DNA of 39,106 nucleotides, from positions 1-39,106 of the forward strand of contig JAAXPZ010000082.1 of assembly GCA_012329065.1 (NCBI GenBank), read 5' to 3'. Positions 16,558 through 27,453 of the stretch are shown piece by piece. Position 1 is the first letter of the stretch. Every line of letters begins with the position of its first letter. The stretch is from Sulfurovum sp. Lineage in GTDB: Bacteria; Campylobacterota; Campylobacteria; Campylobacterales; Sulfurovaceae. Position numbers and translations under genes: made by a program. Under the pieces are notes generated by a model, which searched no databases, was not told the origin of the DNA, and saw only the letters and a program-made list of their open reading frames with translations.

Positions 16558-17511
16558 CTATATTCTATCTAGCATCTCATCCTTAAAGGCAATCTTTTCT
16601 GCTTCAGATAGTATCTCCATAGCTCCATCTGATATCATATCATCGGCAAGTTCTACCCCTATATTACTGGATACTTCAAATAAAGCTGTAATTTCTTTTT
16701 GTAGTATATGTCTGCCATCTGGATAACCAAGCATAGCTCGCAGGTGCAATTCAGAGTTGATGATTCTAGCATTGACAGCTACTGGTGCTGAGCACCCTGC
16801 TCCTATTTTGGAGATAAAATCCCGCTCTACCTGAGCACAAACTTGACTGATAGGGTCATTTAGACTCATTGCTATTTCTCTAACACTCTTGTTTTTACTT
16901 ACTATCTCTATGCCTAATGACGCCTGACCCATAGGAGGAATCATGAAGTCTAACTTCTGCGTATATGGGATATCTTGGAGTAAATCTAATCTAGACAGTC
17001 CTATATAGGCCAATATAATAGCATCATATTGACCTTCAGAGAGTTTTTTAAGTCTAGTATTCACATTTCCTCTAAGGTCTTTCATGTTGAGATCTGGTCT
17101 TTTTTGCAAAAGCTGCATTCTTCTGCGTAAACTTGTAGTGCCGACAACTGCTCCCTGAGGAAGTTCTTCGAGAGACGCATATGTATGTGAGAGAAAGGCA
17201 TCACTCTGGTCTTGTCGCTTTGTGATAGAGCAAAGCTCAAGTCCTTCTGGGATATAAGTAGGTACATCTTTCAAAGAATGTACGGCTAGGTCTGCATTGC
17301 CCAAAAGCATCTCATCTTCAAGCTCTTTTGTAAAATGCCCTTTCCCTCCTATTAGGGCAAGAGGACGATCAAGTATCCTATCGCCCTTACTTGTAATCTC
17401 ATTGAGCTCTACCCTAATTTCAGGAAAGTTTTTTTCTATTTTATTTTTTACATGATATGCTTGCCATAGTGCTAACTGGCTTGCACGCGTCGCTATAACT
17501 ATCTTATCCAA
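16558..17511 (-). CDS. hemC: Hydroxymethylbilane synthase (porphobilinogen deaminase)
   Basis: The 317-aa cytoplasmic enzyme polymerises four porphobilinogens into hydroxymethylbilane. The signature residues are intact: RASQLALWQA (9-18), the catalytic aspartate D82 in HSLKDVPT, the arginine-rich GTTSLRRRMQ (124-133), RGNVNTRLKKL, and the dipyrromethane attachment cysteine C240 in GAGCSAP. Length is normal. It lies in the minus-strand operon with hemA and proS, downstream of a DsbC/G-like gene, an arrangement I recall for Campylobacter and Helicobacter (without the Dsb gene). HemA and HemC are the first and third steps from glutamyl-tRNA to uroporphyrinogen. Confidence 0.96.
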   Translation of the reverse strand: MDKIVIATRASQLALWQAYHVKNKIEKNFPEIRVELNEITSKGDRILDRPLALIGGKGHFTKELEDEMLLGNADLAVHSLKDVPTYIPEGLELCSITKRQDQSDAFLSHTYASLEELPQGAVVGTTSLRRRMQLLQKRPDLNMKDLRGNVNTRLKKLSEGQYDAIILAYIGLSRLDLLQDIPYTQKLDFMIPPMGQASLGIEIVSKNKSVREIAMSLNDPISQVCAQVERDFISKIGAGCSAPVAVNARIINSELHLRAMLGYPDGRHILQKEITALFEVSSNIGVELADDMISDGAMEILSEAEKIAFKDEMLDRI

Positions 17512-17522
17512 ACTCTAATGCC

Positions 17523-18350
17523 TTATTTTAAATATTGTTTATATTTTACCCTAGTTTCATCAAACTCACTATCAAAATATACTGTAGGAGTACCTCTGAT
17601 CATCAATTTTGTTGCTGCTTCCATATCCTGTTTGACGGCATCTTTGATCTCTTGTTTGGATATAGCTTCTTTACTGACCTCTATTTTTAACTGATCTTTT
17701 AAGGCTTTTAAAATTATATCTTCGTTGGTCTCTTTGGCAGATATTTTTAGATTATAAACATTCATTGCTTGATCCATCTTGCCTTCTTTTTGCAATACTT
17801 CCATTATCCTAGTCAATGGTTCTGCCACGGGGTGAAGCCTTAGAAGTGGCATGTGATAATAGTATAATGCTATATCTGCCTTTGTCTCTTTGAACTCCTT
17901 AAATACCTTTGGCACAAAATCTATACAAAATGGACATTGCGGATCAGAAAATATAGCTACCTTGTATTTGGCATCTTTATTACCAGCTATGAGATTTTTC
18001 TCTTTGTAATAATCTTTAGGTATATTTGGCTTGATTGTTCTTTGGTAGTCTCTTCCTGTTTTTACATTAATAAGCCCCATGGTTGCCAATCCACTTTTTA
18101 CATCTACAAATATTGTCATAGGCTCTTTAATATCCTTGCCATTGTAGTTAAGATTCACCATTACAAGATAAGCATTCCAATCGTTCGATCCTGGTATCTT
18201 TTTTGTACTGAGCGTATCTACACTCTTTACTTTGACCTGCTTATTTTTAACCACATGGTTTTTTACATATTTTTCTATATCGAATGCTTCTGCACTCAAT
18301 GCTAGAGTAGCTATTATACTACTCGTCAATAACTTCGACATCAATGACAT
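17523..18350 (-). CDS. Periplasmic DsbC/DsbG-like thioredoxin-fold protein
   Basis: The protein is 275 aa from ATG 18350. GGAG lies six bases upstream of this codon and only three before the neighbouring ATG 18353; a longer frame to 18386 lacks a ribosome site. A signal peptide ([17 protein letters not shown]) targets it to the periplasm. Residues about 25-110 form a small dimerisation-like domain. The thioredoxin domain has the active site CPFC (C139-C142) and a cis-proline in RGTPTVYF near the end. CPFC with an N-terminal extension suits disulfide isomerase or reductase activity, possibly for cytochrome or other envelope proteins; the exact partner is unknown. The gene overlaps the end of the FxsA gene by 32 bases. 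Confidence 0.85.
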   Translation of the reverse strand: MSLMSKLLTSSIIATLALSAEAFDIEKYVKNHVVKNKQVKVKSVDTLSTKKIPGSNDWNAYLVMVNLNYNGKDIKEPMTIFVDVKSGLATMGLINVKTGRDYQRTIKPNIPKDYYKEKNLIAGNKDAKYKVAIFSDPQCPFCIDFVPKVFKEFKETKADIALYYYHMPLLRLHPVAEPLTRIMEVLQKEGKMDQAMNVYNLKISAKETNEDIILKALKDQLKIEVSKEAISKQEIKDAVKQDMEAATKLMIRGTPTVYFDSEFDETRVKYKQYLK

Positions 18351-18732
18351 CATTGTCTCCTTTGTTTTTATCATATTTATTTCCATATCTATTTGATTGT
18401 TGCGGTCTCATTTTAGCCGATAATTGTAAATAGAGTGTGTAGAGCAGCAAAAAGACAGCCAACAGGTCTGTGATAACTCCAGGGATGATTAGCATCACTG
18501 CACCTAGTAGATAAGCCATGCTTGCATTATTGGCGGATTTAAGATCAAGCTTTCCCATCTGCACAGACTTCATGTTGCCCATAAAAGTATATGGAGAAAG
18601 CCTCAAAAGCATACTACCCGCCATCATTGTCAAGAGTATCCAGATAACACTTGGGAAAAAACCTATAATATCGCCAACCTTCATAGAAATAAAAAGCTCT
18701 AAAAAAAATAGAGGGATTATTGCAAGTATCAT
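18319..18732 (-). CDS. fxsA: FxsA-family membrane protein
   Basis: The 137-aa protein has about three or four membrane helices between residues 1 and 100. The FxsA pattern is [19 protein letters not shown] at the start, [13 protein letters not shown] in the second helix, and [20 protein letters not shown] in the third and fourth. The tail is polar and acidic. FxsA is named for relieving phage T7 exclusion in E. coli when overproduced; its normal role is unknown. The start overlaps the proS stop in ATGA, and a homologue occupies the same place between proS and hemC in Campylobacter as I recall. Confidence 0.88.
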   Translation of the reverse strand: MILAIIPLFFLELFISMKVGDIIGFFPSVIWILLTMMAGSMLLRLSPYTFMGNMKSVQMGKLDLKSANNASMAYLLGAVMLIIPGVITDLLAVFLLLYTLYLQLSAKMRPQQSNRYGNKYDKNKGDNDVIDVEVIDE

Positions 18733-20438
18733 GAAAGTCTCCGTAGAATTTCATCTAGAACATCACTACTTTTTATCTCTACTTTATCCAAGCCATCCCT
18801 AGTTATAATCTCCATTTTTCCATCAGTCAAATTTTTACCAACTACTACCGCAAGAGGAACACCAATCAGCTCAAAATCTTTTATCTTAAATCCAAACCTC
18901 TCTTTTCTATCATCCAGTAGCACCTCAATACCACGAGACCGAAGATCGCTATAGAGCTCTTCTCCTGCCTCTAATTCTTCTTCTTTTTTAATATTTGAAA
19001 TAATTATATGTACAGCAAAAGGAGAGGACTCTTTTGTCCATATGCATCCTCTATCGTCGTGATTTTGTTCTATTATTGCAGCAAGCAACCTACTAATACC
19101 AATACCATATGTTCCCATCATGAATGGTTTACTTTTGCCATTTTCATCTAAAAACTCTGCCTTTAGTGCTGAGCTATATTTTGTACCTAGCTGAAATATA
19201 TGTCCTACTTCTATGCCCTTGGTATGTTTTAGTTTCCCGTTACACTTTGGGCAGCCATCACCAGACTGCACAGCCACTAGATCTTTATATGTCACCTCAA
19301 CGCCCCTAAGGTCATAGCCTACAAAATGATAGTTTTCTTCATTGGCACCACATATTAGACTTCTTCCATCTCTAAGTCCCTCATCATAGACAACAATGAT
19401 CTCTTCTGATAAATTAGATGGTCCCATATATCCAGCTACCAAACCAGCTATCCTAAGTTCCTCTTCATTGATATCTACTAGCTCATTAGCATCTATACTA
19501 TTGCATGCTTTTGTCTCTTCTAGTTCGTCACTTCCTCTCAAGGCAAAAAGTACTATTTTACTTTCTCCCCCATCATAAAGTGCTTTTTTGGCAACTGTTT
19601 TAATCAGATAGTATGGATCAACATGAAAAAATGCACTCAAATCATCAATACTTTTAATATCGATGGTTTGAAATTTACTAGATATACTAATTTCTGGCTC
19701 ATCAGCATCACAAGCGACCATTGCTCTTTTGGCTGCCTCTATATTGGCAGCATACTCGCAGTTATCGCAGATCACAATAGTATCTTCACCACTATCTGCA
19801 ATAACCATAAACTCTTTACTAGCACTGCCGCCTATGGCACCACTATCAGCCTCCACTATGCGGTAATTCAATCCCAATCTCTTAAAAATACGACTGTAAG
19901 TCTTCTCCATCAAGTCAAAATCTGCCTTCATACCATCTTCGCTTGACGCAAAACTATAGCCGTCCTTCATTAAGAATTCACGACCTCTCATTAATCCAAA
20001 TCTAGGTCTAATCTCATCACGAAATTTAGTTTTGATTTGATAAAGGTTTATAGGCAACTGTTTGTAACTTCTGACCGTCTGACTGACCATATTTACCATC
20101 ATCTCTTCGTGTGTTGGCCCAAGTACAAAATCATTATTTTTCCTATCCTTAAATCTCAATAATTCTTTGCCATACTTCTCGAACCTGCCGCTCTCTTTCC
20201 AAAGTGATACAGGTGTAACAAAAGAGAGATCCACCTCTTGACACCCTGCCCTATCTAGTTCTTCTTTTGCTACTCTTCGGACATTATCTAATACTCTTTT
20301 CCCCAATGGGAGAAAATTATATAACCCACTTCCTACACTCTGGATATATCCTGCTCTCATAAGATAAATATGGCTAGCAAGCACTGCATCACTTGGTGCT
20401 TCTTTGCTAGTAGGAATCAACAGCTGTGTAAATCTCAT
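18729..20438 (-). CDS. proS: Prolyl-tRNA synthetase
   Basis: The 569-aa class II synthetase is of the bacterial (ProS type 1) form, with an editing insertion in the middle. Recognisable stretches are [17 protein letters not shown] at the N-terminus, motif 2 ([20 protein letters not shown], about 137-156), the INS editing domain (about 225-385), and motif 3 ([17 protein letters not shown]) before the anticodon-binding domain. It charges tRNA-Pro and hydrolyses Ala-tRNA-Pro. The start overlaps hemA in ATGA, so the two are coupled. Confidence 0.97.
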   Translation of the reverse strand: MRFTQLLIPTSKEAPSDAVLASHIYLMRAGYIQSVGSGLYNFLPLGKRVLDNVRRVAKEELDRAGCQEVDLSFVTPVSLWKESGRFEKYGKELLRFKDRKNNDFVLGPTHEEMMVNMVSQTVRSYKQLPINLYQIKTKFRDEIRPRFGLMRGREFLMKDGYSFASSEDGMKADFDLMEKTYSRIFKRLGLNYRIVEADSGAIGGSASKEFMVIADSGEDTIVICDNCEYAANIEAAKRAMVACDADEPEISISSKFQTIDIKSIDDLSAFFHVDPYYLIKTVAKKALYDGGESKIVLFALRGSDELEETKACNSIDANELVDINEEELRIAGLVAGYMGPSNLSEEIIVVYDEGLRDGRSLICGANEENYHFVGYDLRGVEVTYKDLVAVQSGDGCPKCNGKLKHTKGIEVGHIFQLGTKYSSALKAEFLDENGKSKPFMMGTYGIGISRLLAAIIEQNHDDRGCIWTKESSPFAVHIIISNIKKEEELEAGEELYSDLRSRGIEVLLDDRKERFGFKIKDFELIGVPLAVVVGKNLTDGKMEIITRDGLDKVEIKSSDVLDEILRRLS

Positions 20439-21772
20439 TCTTTCTCTCCTTTAAATCTCGCCATCATCTCAGGTGATGGTTTATGTGCATTCTTTTTGTA
20501 TTGCGTTAAGTCAGAATCGTCAGTATTTATTTCAAATACCTTTTTAAAAGCGTTGACGGCTACCTGTCCATCATTCTCTTTTGCCATATCTCTCAGATTT
20601 TTTGTAGGAATATGCAGATATTTATCAAACACTTGAGTAATCATTCTTTTAGCATTATCAGAAAACTGCTCTGGAAGGTAACCTTTATCTATAGATCTCT
20701 GTACTTCTGTTTCAATAACATCTTTGATAGACAGCCTTATTCCTTTAATTAATGGCTCTATTGTCAAAGTCTGCAACCATAGAAAGAATTCATTCGTATA
20801 CCTCAGCACAACTTCTGAGGCTTGCAGTGCTTGCTCTTCCCTCATGGCGTGATTATTCGTTGAAATTTCTTGCAAATCATCGATACGATATAGTTTGATA
20901 TTTGCCTCTGCTGGCTCCTCTATATCCCTAGGAATCGCCATATCAAACCATAGCCTATCCGCTTCCTTGTATTCTATCATAGCATTGCTAATGACAATAT
21001 CAGGTGATGATGTAGCAGAAAAAAGTAGCCTATACCGATTTAATAGTCTATGAAGTTTCTCTAGATCTACCACATTAACATTTTCACTGTTGAGCTCTTG
21101 TGCAAGTTTCTCTGCATTCGCTTTTGTACGAGATAGTAATAAAACATCTGCATCTGCCCTAAGTAGATGTTTGGCTGCCAATCTGCCCATCTCTCCACTG
21201 CCGACTACAATGCCCGTCATGCCAGTCAAAGAACCATTCATATCCGCTTTTGCCTGAGCTACAGCCACTGAAGCTATAGAGATAGGATTTTGTGAGATAT
21301 TGGTCGCATTACGCACCTCTGCTGCACATTTTACGGCATAGCTTATCACTCTATTGAGTTCCTTGCCAGCTGTATTATTTTCGTACGATAATCTAAAAGC
21401 ATCTTTGACCTGTCCTGTGATTTGAGCTTCTCCTATCACCAGAGAGTCCAGCGAAGAAACTACAGAAAATATATGCTTTATGGCTTCCTCGTCCTCTAGA
21501 TTCAATACAGAACTCTCCAATACTGCAAAATCAACACCAGTCTCTTTACACAAGATGCCAATAATAGTATGATAAGTAGAGAAATTATCCTTAGTAGCTG
21601 CAATAATTTCTATTCTATTACAGGTGTTAACAACAAATGCCTCCAGTATAAAATCAAAGCCTGTCAATAGGTTCAGATAGACTCTGATAGAATCATCATC
21701 CTGAAAAGAGATCTGCTCCCTGATCTCAAGATCACATTTTTTATAGTTGAAACTTACCACTTGATAATTCAC
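20435..21772 (-). CDS. hemA: Glutamyl-tRNA reductase
   Basis: The 445-aa enzyme reduces glutamyl-tRNA to glutamate-1-semialdehyde, the first committed step of C5-pathway haem synthesis. The catalytic cysteine is C51 in VNTCNRIEI. The signature [18 protein letters not shown] and an NADPH-binding Rossmann motif ([15 protein letters not shown]) follow, then a C-terminal dimerisation helix. The start is GTG 21772, sharing its G with the stop codon of the upstream polyprenyl synthase gene, with AGGAG six bases before. Co-transcription with proS links haem synthesis and tRNA charging on one message. Confidence 0.96.
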   Translation of the reverse strand: MNYQVVSFNYKKCDLEIREQISFQDDDSIRVYLNLLTGFDFILEAFVVNTCNRIEIIAATKDNFSTYHTIIGILCKETGVDFAVLESSVLNLEDEEAIKHIFSVVSSLDSLVIGEAQITGQVKDAFRLSYENNTAGKELNRVISYAVKCAAEVRNATNISQNPISIASVAVAQAKADMNGSLTGMTGIVVGSGEMGRLAAKHLLRADADVLLLSRTKANAEKLAQELNSENVNVVDLEKLHRLLNRYRLLFSATSSPDIVISNAMIEYKEADRLWFDMAIPRDIEEPAEANIKLYRIDDLQEISTNNHAMREEQALQASEVVLRYTNEFFLWLQTLTIEPLIKGIRLSIKDVIETEVQRSIDKGYLPEQFSDNAKRMITQVFDKYLHIPTKNLRDMAKENDGQVAVNAFKKVFEINTDDSDLTQYKKNAHKPSPEMMARFKGEKE

Positions 21773-22668
21773 TAAAAACTCCTCTCTATCATGGATCTGG
21801 CTATATTTTCGAGAGAATTCTCTCCAGCTTCATTCATCAAAGATATTGCCTCTTCTACAAGTATTTTGGCTTCAGCAAAACATTTCTGAACAATGCCATA
21901 CTCATTCATCTTTATAGTGATCCATTGTTGATCGTCACTACTGAGTCTCTGTGCATGCAGTGAGGTCAATCGTAGTTTTTCTACTTGATCCAAAGACTCA
22001 TAGAGATATATAAAAGGCAAAGTCACCTTACCTTCTTCATAGTCATGCATGGCTGGCTTTCCAAGCTGTTCGCTAGTTTGTATAACATCCAAAAGGTCAT
22101 CAATCATCTGGAAAGCTATACCAAGATTCCTGCCATATGTACGATAAGTCTCTCTAGGTTTACCTGCCAGTAGTGCTGCTGCTTCCGCAGAAGCCTCCAT
22201 AAGAGAAGCTGTCTTCTGATATATCATCTTGAGATACTTCTGTTTGTCACTATTGAATCTCTCTGAGAGCAAAACATCATTTCGCTCACCGAGGCTCAGT
22301 TGCACTACCGCATTGGATATTACTTTAGAAACTTCTTTGTCTATATTGTTTAGCTCATAAAAGCCTTTGGAATAAAGTATGTCACCTAACATTATGGCAG
22401 TTTTGTTTCCATATATTGCATTGAGAGACGCTGTGCCACGACGAACAAACGCATCGTCAATCACATCATCATGTAGCAAACTAGCAGCATGAATCATCTC
22501 TACAATTGCAGCAGTTTTGATAGAGACTAAACTACTGCCTGCTATTTTAAGAATCAGCTTTGCTCTTAGTCTTTTGCCGTGAGGAAGCTTTGTGTACAGT
22601 GCTATTGCGTCAGCATCATTTAGATCCTCTATATATTGTGATATCTTTCTCTCTACTGCTTCTAGCAT
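21772..22668 (-). CDS. ispB: Polyprenyl diphosphate synthase
   Basis: The 298-aa trans-isoprenyl synthase has both aspartate-rich motifs: HDDVIDD (66-72) followed by RRGTAS, and FQMIDDLLD at about residue 195. GKRLR near residue 31 binds isopentenyl diphosphate. It lengthens prenyl chains for the quinone tail. The bulky residues before the first motif and the position next to hemA suit an octaprenyl- or similar long-chain enzyme making the menaquinone side chain; chain length is inferred. It follows the DUF2018-like gene by eight bases. Confidence 0.88.
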   Translation of the reverse strand: MLEAVERKISQYIEDLNDADAIALYTKLPHGKRLRAKLILKIAGSSLVSIKTAAIVEMIHAASLLHDDVIDDAFVRRGTASLNAIYGNKTAIMLGDILYSKGFYELNNIDKEVSKVISNAVVQLSLGERNDVLLSERFNSDKQKYLKMIYQKTASLMEASAEAAALLAGKPRETYRTYGRNLGIAFQMIDDLLDVIQTSEQLGKPAMHDYEEGKVTLPFIYLYESLDQVEKLRLTSLHAQRLSSDDQQWITIKMNEYGIVQKCFAEAKILVEEAISLMNEAGENSLENIARSMIERSF

Positions 22669-22676
22669 CTTTTACT

Positions 22677-22949
22677 CTATTCGCACTGTGTTACGATATT
22701 GCCCACTAACTCTATAAATAGAGATTCGACTCTAGAATCTATCTCTTTGTCTATTATTAAACTACTAATCAGTTGCTCATGTTCCTCATCAAGTCCCTTG
22801 TCTTCAAGCATCTTCTCTGCAACTGCAAAACGCCTAAACATCTTCTCTATCTCCATCTCAACTATGTTTTGGTTGGCTGTTCTAGCGATAGCGAAGTAGT
22901 TCTCTTGTGGTGTGGTATTCATAAAATCATCATCATCAAAAAGTTGCAT
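22677..22949 (-). CDS. Small helical protein, DUF2018/HP0242-like
   Basis: The 90-aa acidic protein has AAGGA six bases before its ATG. It is predicted to be almost all alpha-helix, with an acidic start (LFDDDDF), an amphipathic helix around 29-51 and further helices to the end. Sequence similarity to Helicobacter HP0242 (a knotted helical dimer of the DUF2018 family) is faint to my eye. The position at the head of the ispB-hemA-proS-hemC block is, however, where that family sits in Campylobacterota. Function is unknown. It is the first gene of a long minus-strand operon. Confidence 0.65.
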   Translation of the reverse strand: MQLFDDDDFMNTTPQENYFAIARTANQNIVEMEIEKMFRRFAVAEKMLEDKGLDEEHEQLISSLIIDKEIDSRVESLFIELVGNIVTQCE

Positions 22950-23067
22950 TTATTTTCCTTATTGTTTTAGCTATATTAAGAAAATAATTATAGCGAAGTT
23001 GACTTTGATTGTGGCAAAATTAATCCTTTTTCGGTATAGTTTCACATATAAATTCTTAAGGAAACAC

Positions 23068-23940
23068 ATGAGACTTCTTACTCTGGTTACATTTATCTGG
23101 GCATTTTCTTTTTCACTTATTGGAGTATATCTAGCTGGCAAGATCGATAGCTATTTTGCTGTACTTATCAGAGTTGTTCTAGCATCATTCATATTTCTAC
23201 CATTTACCAACTTTAAGCTAGCAAATAAATTTAAACTACAAATCATGGGCATAGGCATCATACAAGTAGGCTTGATGTATATTTTCTTCTATAAATCATT
23301 CATGTTTCTTACTGTGCCAGAGGTGTTGCTATTTACTATCTTTACTCCTATCTATATAACTATCATATACGATCTACTGAAGGGCAAGTTCAACCCTTTG
23401 TATATACTCACAGCTGCCATTGCAGTACTTGGAGCTTATGTGATAAAATCTTCACAGATTAATGATGGCTTTTTTGTAGGCTTCATGATGGTACAGGGAG
23501 CAAATATCTGTTTTGCACTGGGGCAAGTGCTATACAAGAGGCTTCTCGAGAATGATGAGCTAAAAGATATAAAGCAGTCCACGATATTTGGCTACTTTCA
23601 TTATGGTGCACTGATTGTATCTCTGATGGCATTTGTATTCTTTGGCAATATGGAGAGAATCACTCCAGATATTACACAGTGGGCAGTACTTATATGGCTT
23701 GGTATTGTGGCATCTGGTCTTGGATATTTCCTATGGAACAGAGGTGCCACACAAGTAGACTCTGGTATCCTTGCTATCATGAATAATGCAGTAGTGCCGC
23801 TAGGGCTGATTGTCAATCTTCTGCTATGGGGAAAAGATATAGACTATGTCAGCCTAGTATTTGGAGGGGGATTGATCCTGCTTGCATTATGGCTACACAA
23901 GCAAGTAATGAAGCGATCAAGTCCTCAAGTAGCACTATAG
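23068..23940 (+). CDS. EamA/DMT-family transporter
   Basis: The protein is 290 aa from ATG 23068, which is preceded by TAAGGA. An open extension upstream to 22912 overlaps the divergent gene and has no ribosome site, so it is rejected. There are about ten hydrophobic helices in two repeats; the first starts TLVTFIWAFSFSLIGVYLAG and the second ends with GLGYFLWNRGATQVDSG and a loop before the last pair. It is a small-molecule exporter of unknown substrate and only distantly similar to the EamA protein at 1701. A -10-like TATAGT at 23035-23040 could serve it. Confidence 0.87.
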   Translation: MRLLTLVTFIWAFSFSLIGVYLAGKIDSYFAVLIRVVLASFIFLPFTNFKLANKFKLQIMGIGIIQVGLMYIFFYKSFMFLTVPEVLLFTIFTPIYITIIYDLLKGKFNPLYILTAAIAVLGAYVIKSSQINDGFFVGFMMVQGANICFALGQVLYKRLLENDELKDIKQSTIFGYFHYGALIVSLMAFVFFGNMERITPDITQWAVLIWLGIVASGLGYFLWNRGATQVDSGILAIMNNAVVPLGLIVNLLLWGKDIDYVSLVFGGGLILLALWLHKQVMKRSSPQVAL

Positions 23941-24128
23941 AGAATCACCAAAATCCTTTTTGAACTTGATGACAAGCTTTTCTGAGTCTAGGAAGTCTAG
24001 GGTAGTGTTTGCATGTGTAACCACTACCATCATCAATACCATAGGACTCATGTGGTGAGTACTGTGTCTTCGCTTTTCCTTGCTATACGGGCTTCCAAGA
24101 TGGAGATTGTGGATGCTTTGAGGTATAG
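23941..24128. other. Gap between EamA gene and Fic remnant
   Basis: No convincing gene. One minus-strand frame is open for about 70 codons (24144 to a stop at 23935-23937) and reads through both neighbours' ends, with only internal ATGs and no ribosome site. It may be decayed sequence that arrived with the Fic fragment. Confidence 0.4.
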
Positions 24129-24776
24129 TTAATTCAAATTTAGCTCATATTTACTGCTTCGTCCACTAAATCCTGCGATCTCTCGGATGACCCCTTTGTC
24201 CAACATGTCTTTTAGGTGTCGAGAGGCGGTCACGGCACTTGTCTTAGTAAGTCCTCTGTACTTTTTGTTGGTTAATCCGCCTTCAAATTGCCCCTCACTT
24301 ACATCTAGCAATTTGTTAATGACTTTTAACTGTTTTTCATTCAGTTTGACTGTGTTTATCTTGTCAAAAAATTTTGTTTTAACGATGACATTTTGGATGT
24401 TACCTATAGAAAAGGTAATCGAATGTGCAATACTTTGGGTATGCCATATAACCCACTCTGTGATGTTTAAGCTATTTTTCAAACGCTGTGCATTTTCAAG
24501 TGCATCATAGTAGCCTTGTCTGTCTTGGTTTATGGCACTAGAGATAGAGTAACATCTATTGTCCAATCCCCCATCTTTAGAGAGGATGTAGTTTGTAATA
24601 GCTCTACCAATCCTTCCATTTCCGTCATCATAAGGATGTATAGACTCAAACCATAAATGTGCCACAGCACTTTTGACGATAAAGTTACTTTTTTCGTGGT
24701 TGGTGTAGTCCATAAGTGCTTCCATACTCTGAGCAATCTGCTGGAAATAAAATAAGTTTTGAAGTGTAAGTATATG
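24129..24776 (-). pseudogene. Fic-domain AMPylase-type protein, 5' truncated
   Basis: About 215 codons remain from a family whose members are usually 350-380 aa. The Fic active-site motif is complete, HPYDDGNGRIGR, including the catalytic histidine and the ATP-binding GNGR. It is followed by the second conserved helix region (SSAINQDRQGYYDALENAQR) and a C-terminal winged-helix-like domain ending SGRSSKYELN. Upstream, the frame hits TGA at 24779-24777 before any start. The missing N-terminal half, which normally carries the substrate-side domain and often the inhibitory helix, is not present between here and ftsZ. An internal ATG at 24725 could give a 198-aa product, but its ribosome site is poor. 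It is best read as a decayed accessory gene. Confidence 0.8.
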
Positions 24777-24782
24777 TCAACA

Positions 24783-24807
24783 TCATCTCGAGGGGGACAC
24801 GAGATGA
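24783..24807 (-). terminator. Hairpin just after ftsZ
   Basis: TCATCTCG (24783-24790) pairs with CGAGATGA (24800-24807) around a nine-base loop, 12 bases beyond the ftsZ stop in the direction of transcription. There is no T-tract, so it could be an mRNA 3'-end stabiliser rather than an intrinsic terminator. Confidence 0.35.
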
Positions 24808-24818
24808 ATTCACATGCT

Positions 24819-26021
24819 TTAGTCCATCTGCTTTCTAAGAAAAGTAGGAACTTCTAAAATATCTTCATTTTCACTATCATATCCACCTACTACTCTACGA
24901 TTCTGGACAGATACTGGTCTAGGAGATGCTGTATTGGCACTCATTCCTGAGAGAAGAGTTGTTGCTTCTTTGGCTTTTTTAGCTTGCTCTATGGCTACAT
25001 TTTCGTTACTGTTAAAGCCTGTAGCTACGATGGTTATCTTTACTTCGTCTATAGCCATGTTGCTGTTGGTAGTAGTACCGAAGATTACAGAAGCATCTTC
25101 GTGTGCATGATCCTCTATCGTCTCCATGGCTTCAGAAATCTGAAGGATAGGATAGTCAGGATGGATATGGAAGTGAACCAGTACACCCATAGCACCATTA
25201 ATGGAGATATTGTCAAGCAGTGGGGAGTCGATAGCCGCTTTGGCTGCATCATAAGCTGCATTGGCACCCTCACTTTTGCCTGAGCCCATCAATGCAAGTC
25301 CTCTGTGAGTCATAACAGTTTTTACATCTGCAAAGTCAAGATTTATATCATTTGGACCATGAGATAAAATCACATTGGAGATACCTGCAACTGCTTGAGA
25401 GAGAACATCATCTACCAAGCGAAAGCTCTCTTTGATTCCTAGGTTTTTTTCTACTATAGAGAGGAGCTTTTCATTGGGTATGATGACAATAGAATCACTC
25501 TCTCTTTTTAGCTCTTCTAGACCCTCTTTTGAGAGCTTTGTTCTCTTTCTGCCTTCAAACTTAAATGGACTAGTGACCACAGATACAGTCAATGCACCTA
25601 TTTCTTTGGCAGCCTGAGCTACGATAGGGGCAGCACCCGTACCAGTACCGCCTCCCATGCCTGCAGAAATAAAAACAATATCAGCGCCCGCCAGAGTCTC
25701 TTTGATGTCATCAAAACTCTCCAGTGCTGCCTCTCTGCCCTTTTCAGGTATCATGCCTGCACCAAGCCCCCTAGTGGCATTAAGTCCCAGCTGGAGCTTA
25801 GTAGGTGCAAAAGATGCATCTAAAGCTTGTGCATCAGTATTGGCAACTATAAGGTCGATTCCAGTCACTCCTTCACTTATCATATGGTTTATCATATTTC
25901 CACCGCCACCACCTATGCCTATCACCTTGATTTTTGCACCTGCAGCAGTAACTATGGACTCTATCGCAATCTCATCATCAATCGTCTCTATTTCTACATC
26001 AAAATTATCTAAATCATTCAT
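24819..26021 (-). CDS. ftsZ: Cell division protein FtsZ
   Basis: The 400-aa tubulin-like GTPase forms the Z-ring. The GTP-binding signature GGGTGTG is at 123-129, an N-terminal nucleotide loop is at [11 protein letters not shown] (37-47), and the T7 synergy loop is [11 protein letters not shown]. The far C-terminus ([13 protein letters not shown]) is the conserved tail peptide that binds FtsA. Length is normal. The ribosome site is a G-rich GGGGGAA before the ATG. It follows ftsA by 15 bases and is probably translated from the same message. Confidence 0.98.
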   Translation of the reverse strand: MNDLDNFDVEIETIDDEIAIESIVTAAGAKIKVIGIGGGGGNMINHMISEGVTGIDLIVANTDAQALDASFAPTKLQLGLNATRGLGAGMIPEKGREAALESFDDIKETLAGADIVFISAGMGGGTGTGAAPIVAQAAKEIGALTVSVVTSPFKFEGRKRTKLSKEGLEELKRESDSIVIIPNEKLLSIVEKNLGIKESFRLVDDVLSQAVAGISNVILSHGPNDINLDFADVKTVMTHRGLALMGSGKSEGANAAYDAAKAAIDSPLLDNISINGAMGVLVHFHIHPDYPILQISEAMETIEDHAHEDASVIFGTTTNSNMAIDEVKITIVATGFNSNENVAIEQAKKAKEATTLLSGMSANTASPRPVSVQNRRVVGGYDSENEDILEVPTFLRKQMD

Positions 26022-26036
26022 ATATTCCCCCTTTTT

Positions 26037-27452
26037 TTAAAATAACTGTTTAGCCCAGTTTGTGATTTTGGATATTATATTTCCCTCATTTGCATCTGGT
26101 CTTGGCAGATCATCAAAGGAAAAGTTATCGCTATCTTTTTCTGGATTCATATCTCTAAGCACTTTATTGCCAACTTTTTTTTCTTTTTTCCGTCTTTTTT
26201 GTGTAACAATAGCACTATTATTTTGCTGTTCATCATTAAGCCTAATATCACCAAGTTCAACCTCAGGGATATGACTCTTAGTATGTAGCATATTTTTCTC
26301 ATTATCTATCTCGTATTGAGTATGACCGCCAGTTTGATAAAGCAAAAGTCCAATGACTGTAGAGAAAGAAGGATCTTTTAGCTCGTCTATGAGACCGCCT
26401 ACATCTTTGGGATAACCGATACGAACAGGACTATTTCTAAAAATAGCAGTCGCTAGCTCCCTGATGCCTTTGAGCTTGGTCATACCACCTGTTAAAACTA
26501 TACCTGCACCGATCTGCTCACTCAATGCACTCTTGTCGATAGCATTTGCAAGAATAGAAAGTGACTCCTCAACGCGAGCCATGACTACACTATGTACCAT
26601 TTCCAATGAAATACTATTACGATTTTCTTCATCACCTATAACAGGAAGTTCGATTATTTCGTGTGTACCATTGACAAGGTCACCATGGCGTATCTTTACA
26701 TTTTCTGCAATCTGCAATGGCGTATGTAATGCCATAGAAAGGTCATTGGTGATATGATTAGAGCCTACCCCCAAGAAAGAGTTATATCTAATAGAGTTAC
26801 CTATGTGTATAATCAGATTGCTTGTCTGTCCACCCATATCGATCAATGCAACACCTAGTTCTTTCTCGTCATCTTGCAATACTGTGATAGAAGAGGCATA
26901 GCTATTGAGCACTATCCCTTCTATTTCAAGACCCGCAGATCTTACCGTTTTTTTAAGATTACTCAAGCTTGTTTTTTGGGTCAGAATAATATTGGCGTCT
27001 ACTTCTAATCTGCTGGCATTCATGCCGTATGGATCTTCTATGAAGTCTTGTTCGTCTACTCTGAAATTATACGGGAGGACATGGATTACTTCATACTCAT
27101 TTGGGATATTAGCATTATATAGTGCTGTCTCCATCAAGCGATTGATCTCTTTGGTAGAAATGTCTTTTTGAGGAATGTTAACAACACCTGTAGAGCTTAG
27201 ACTTTTCGCATAAGCATTGGATATAGAAACAGTGGCCGTAGAGATATTGTTACCTGCTATTCTTCTGGCATCGTTAAGTGCTTTCCTAATAGATTTTGAA
27301 GCTAACTCTATGTTGGTTATGATGCCCTTTTTAACCCCTTGGGATTTCGCAACACCATGACCAATAATTTGAATATCGTCGCCAGTTACCTCAGCTATGA
27401 CTGCACAAATTTTTGTTGAACCGATATCAATAGCTAAGATTGATTTACTCAA
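26037..27452 (-). CDS. ftsA: Cell division protein FtsA
   Basis: The 471-aa actin-like ATPase tethers FtsZ to the membrane. The phosphate-1 motif [15 protein letters not shown] (6-20), the phosphate-2 region ([19 protein letters not shown]) and the adenosine loop ([14 protein letters not shown]) are present. A long, charged linker (about 395-455) precedes a C-terminal amphipathic helix ([12 protein letters not shown]) that should bind the inner membrane. It sits between a PpiD/SurA-like gene and ftsZ. The product is somewhat longer than E. coli FtsA (420 aa) because of the linker. Confidence 0.96.
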   Translation of the reverse strand: MSKSILAIDIGSTKICAVIAEVTGDDIQIIGHGVAKSQGVKKGIITNIELASKSIRKALNDARRIAGNNISTATVSISNAYAKSLSSTGVVNIPQKDISTKEINRLMETALYNANIPNEYEVIHVLPYNFRVDEQDFIEDPYGMNASRLEVDANIILTQKTSLSNLKKTVRSAGLEIEGIVLNSYASSITVLQDDEKELGVALIDMGGQTSNLIIHIGNSIRYNSFLGVGSNHITNDLSMALHTPLQIAENVKIRHGDLVNGTHEIIELPVIGDEENRNSISLEMVHSVVMARVEESLSILANAIDKSALSEQIGAGIVLTGGMTKLKGIRELATAIFRNSPVRIGYPKDVGGLIDELKDPSFSTVIGLLLYQTGGHTQYEIDNEKNMLHTKSHIPEVELGDIRLNDEQQNNSAIVTQKRRKKEKKVGNKVLRDMNPEKDSDNFSFDDLPRPDANEGNIISKITNWAKQLF

Positions 27453-27453
27453 A

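Noticed and set aside
22912-23067. N-terminal extension of the second EamA protein
   Set aside because: It overlaps the start of the divergent DUF2018-like gene, has no ribosome site and adds a serine/lysine stretch unlike the family.
23935-24144. About 70-codon minus-strand open frame between the EamA gene and the Fic remnant
   Set aside because: No upstream start, only internal ATGs, no ribosome site, no recognised family. Kept only as a note in the gap entry.
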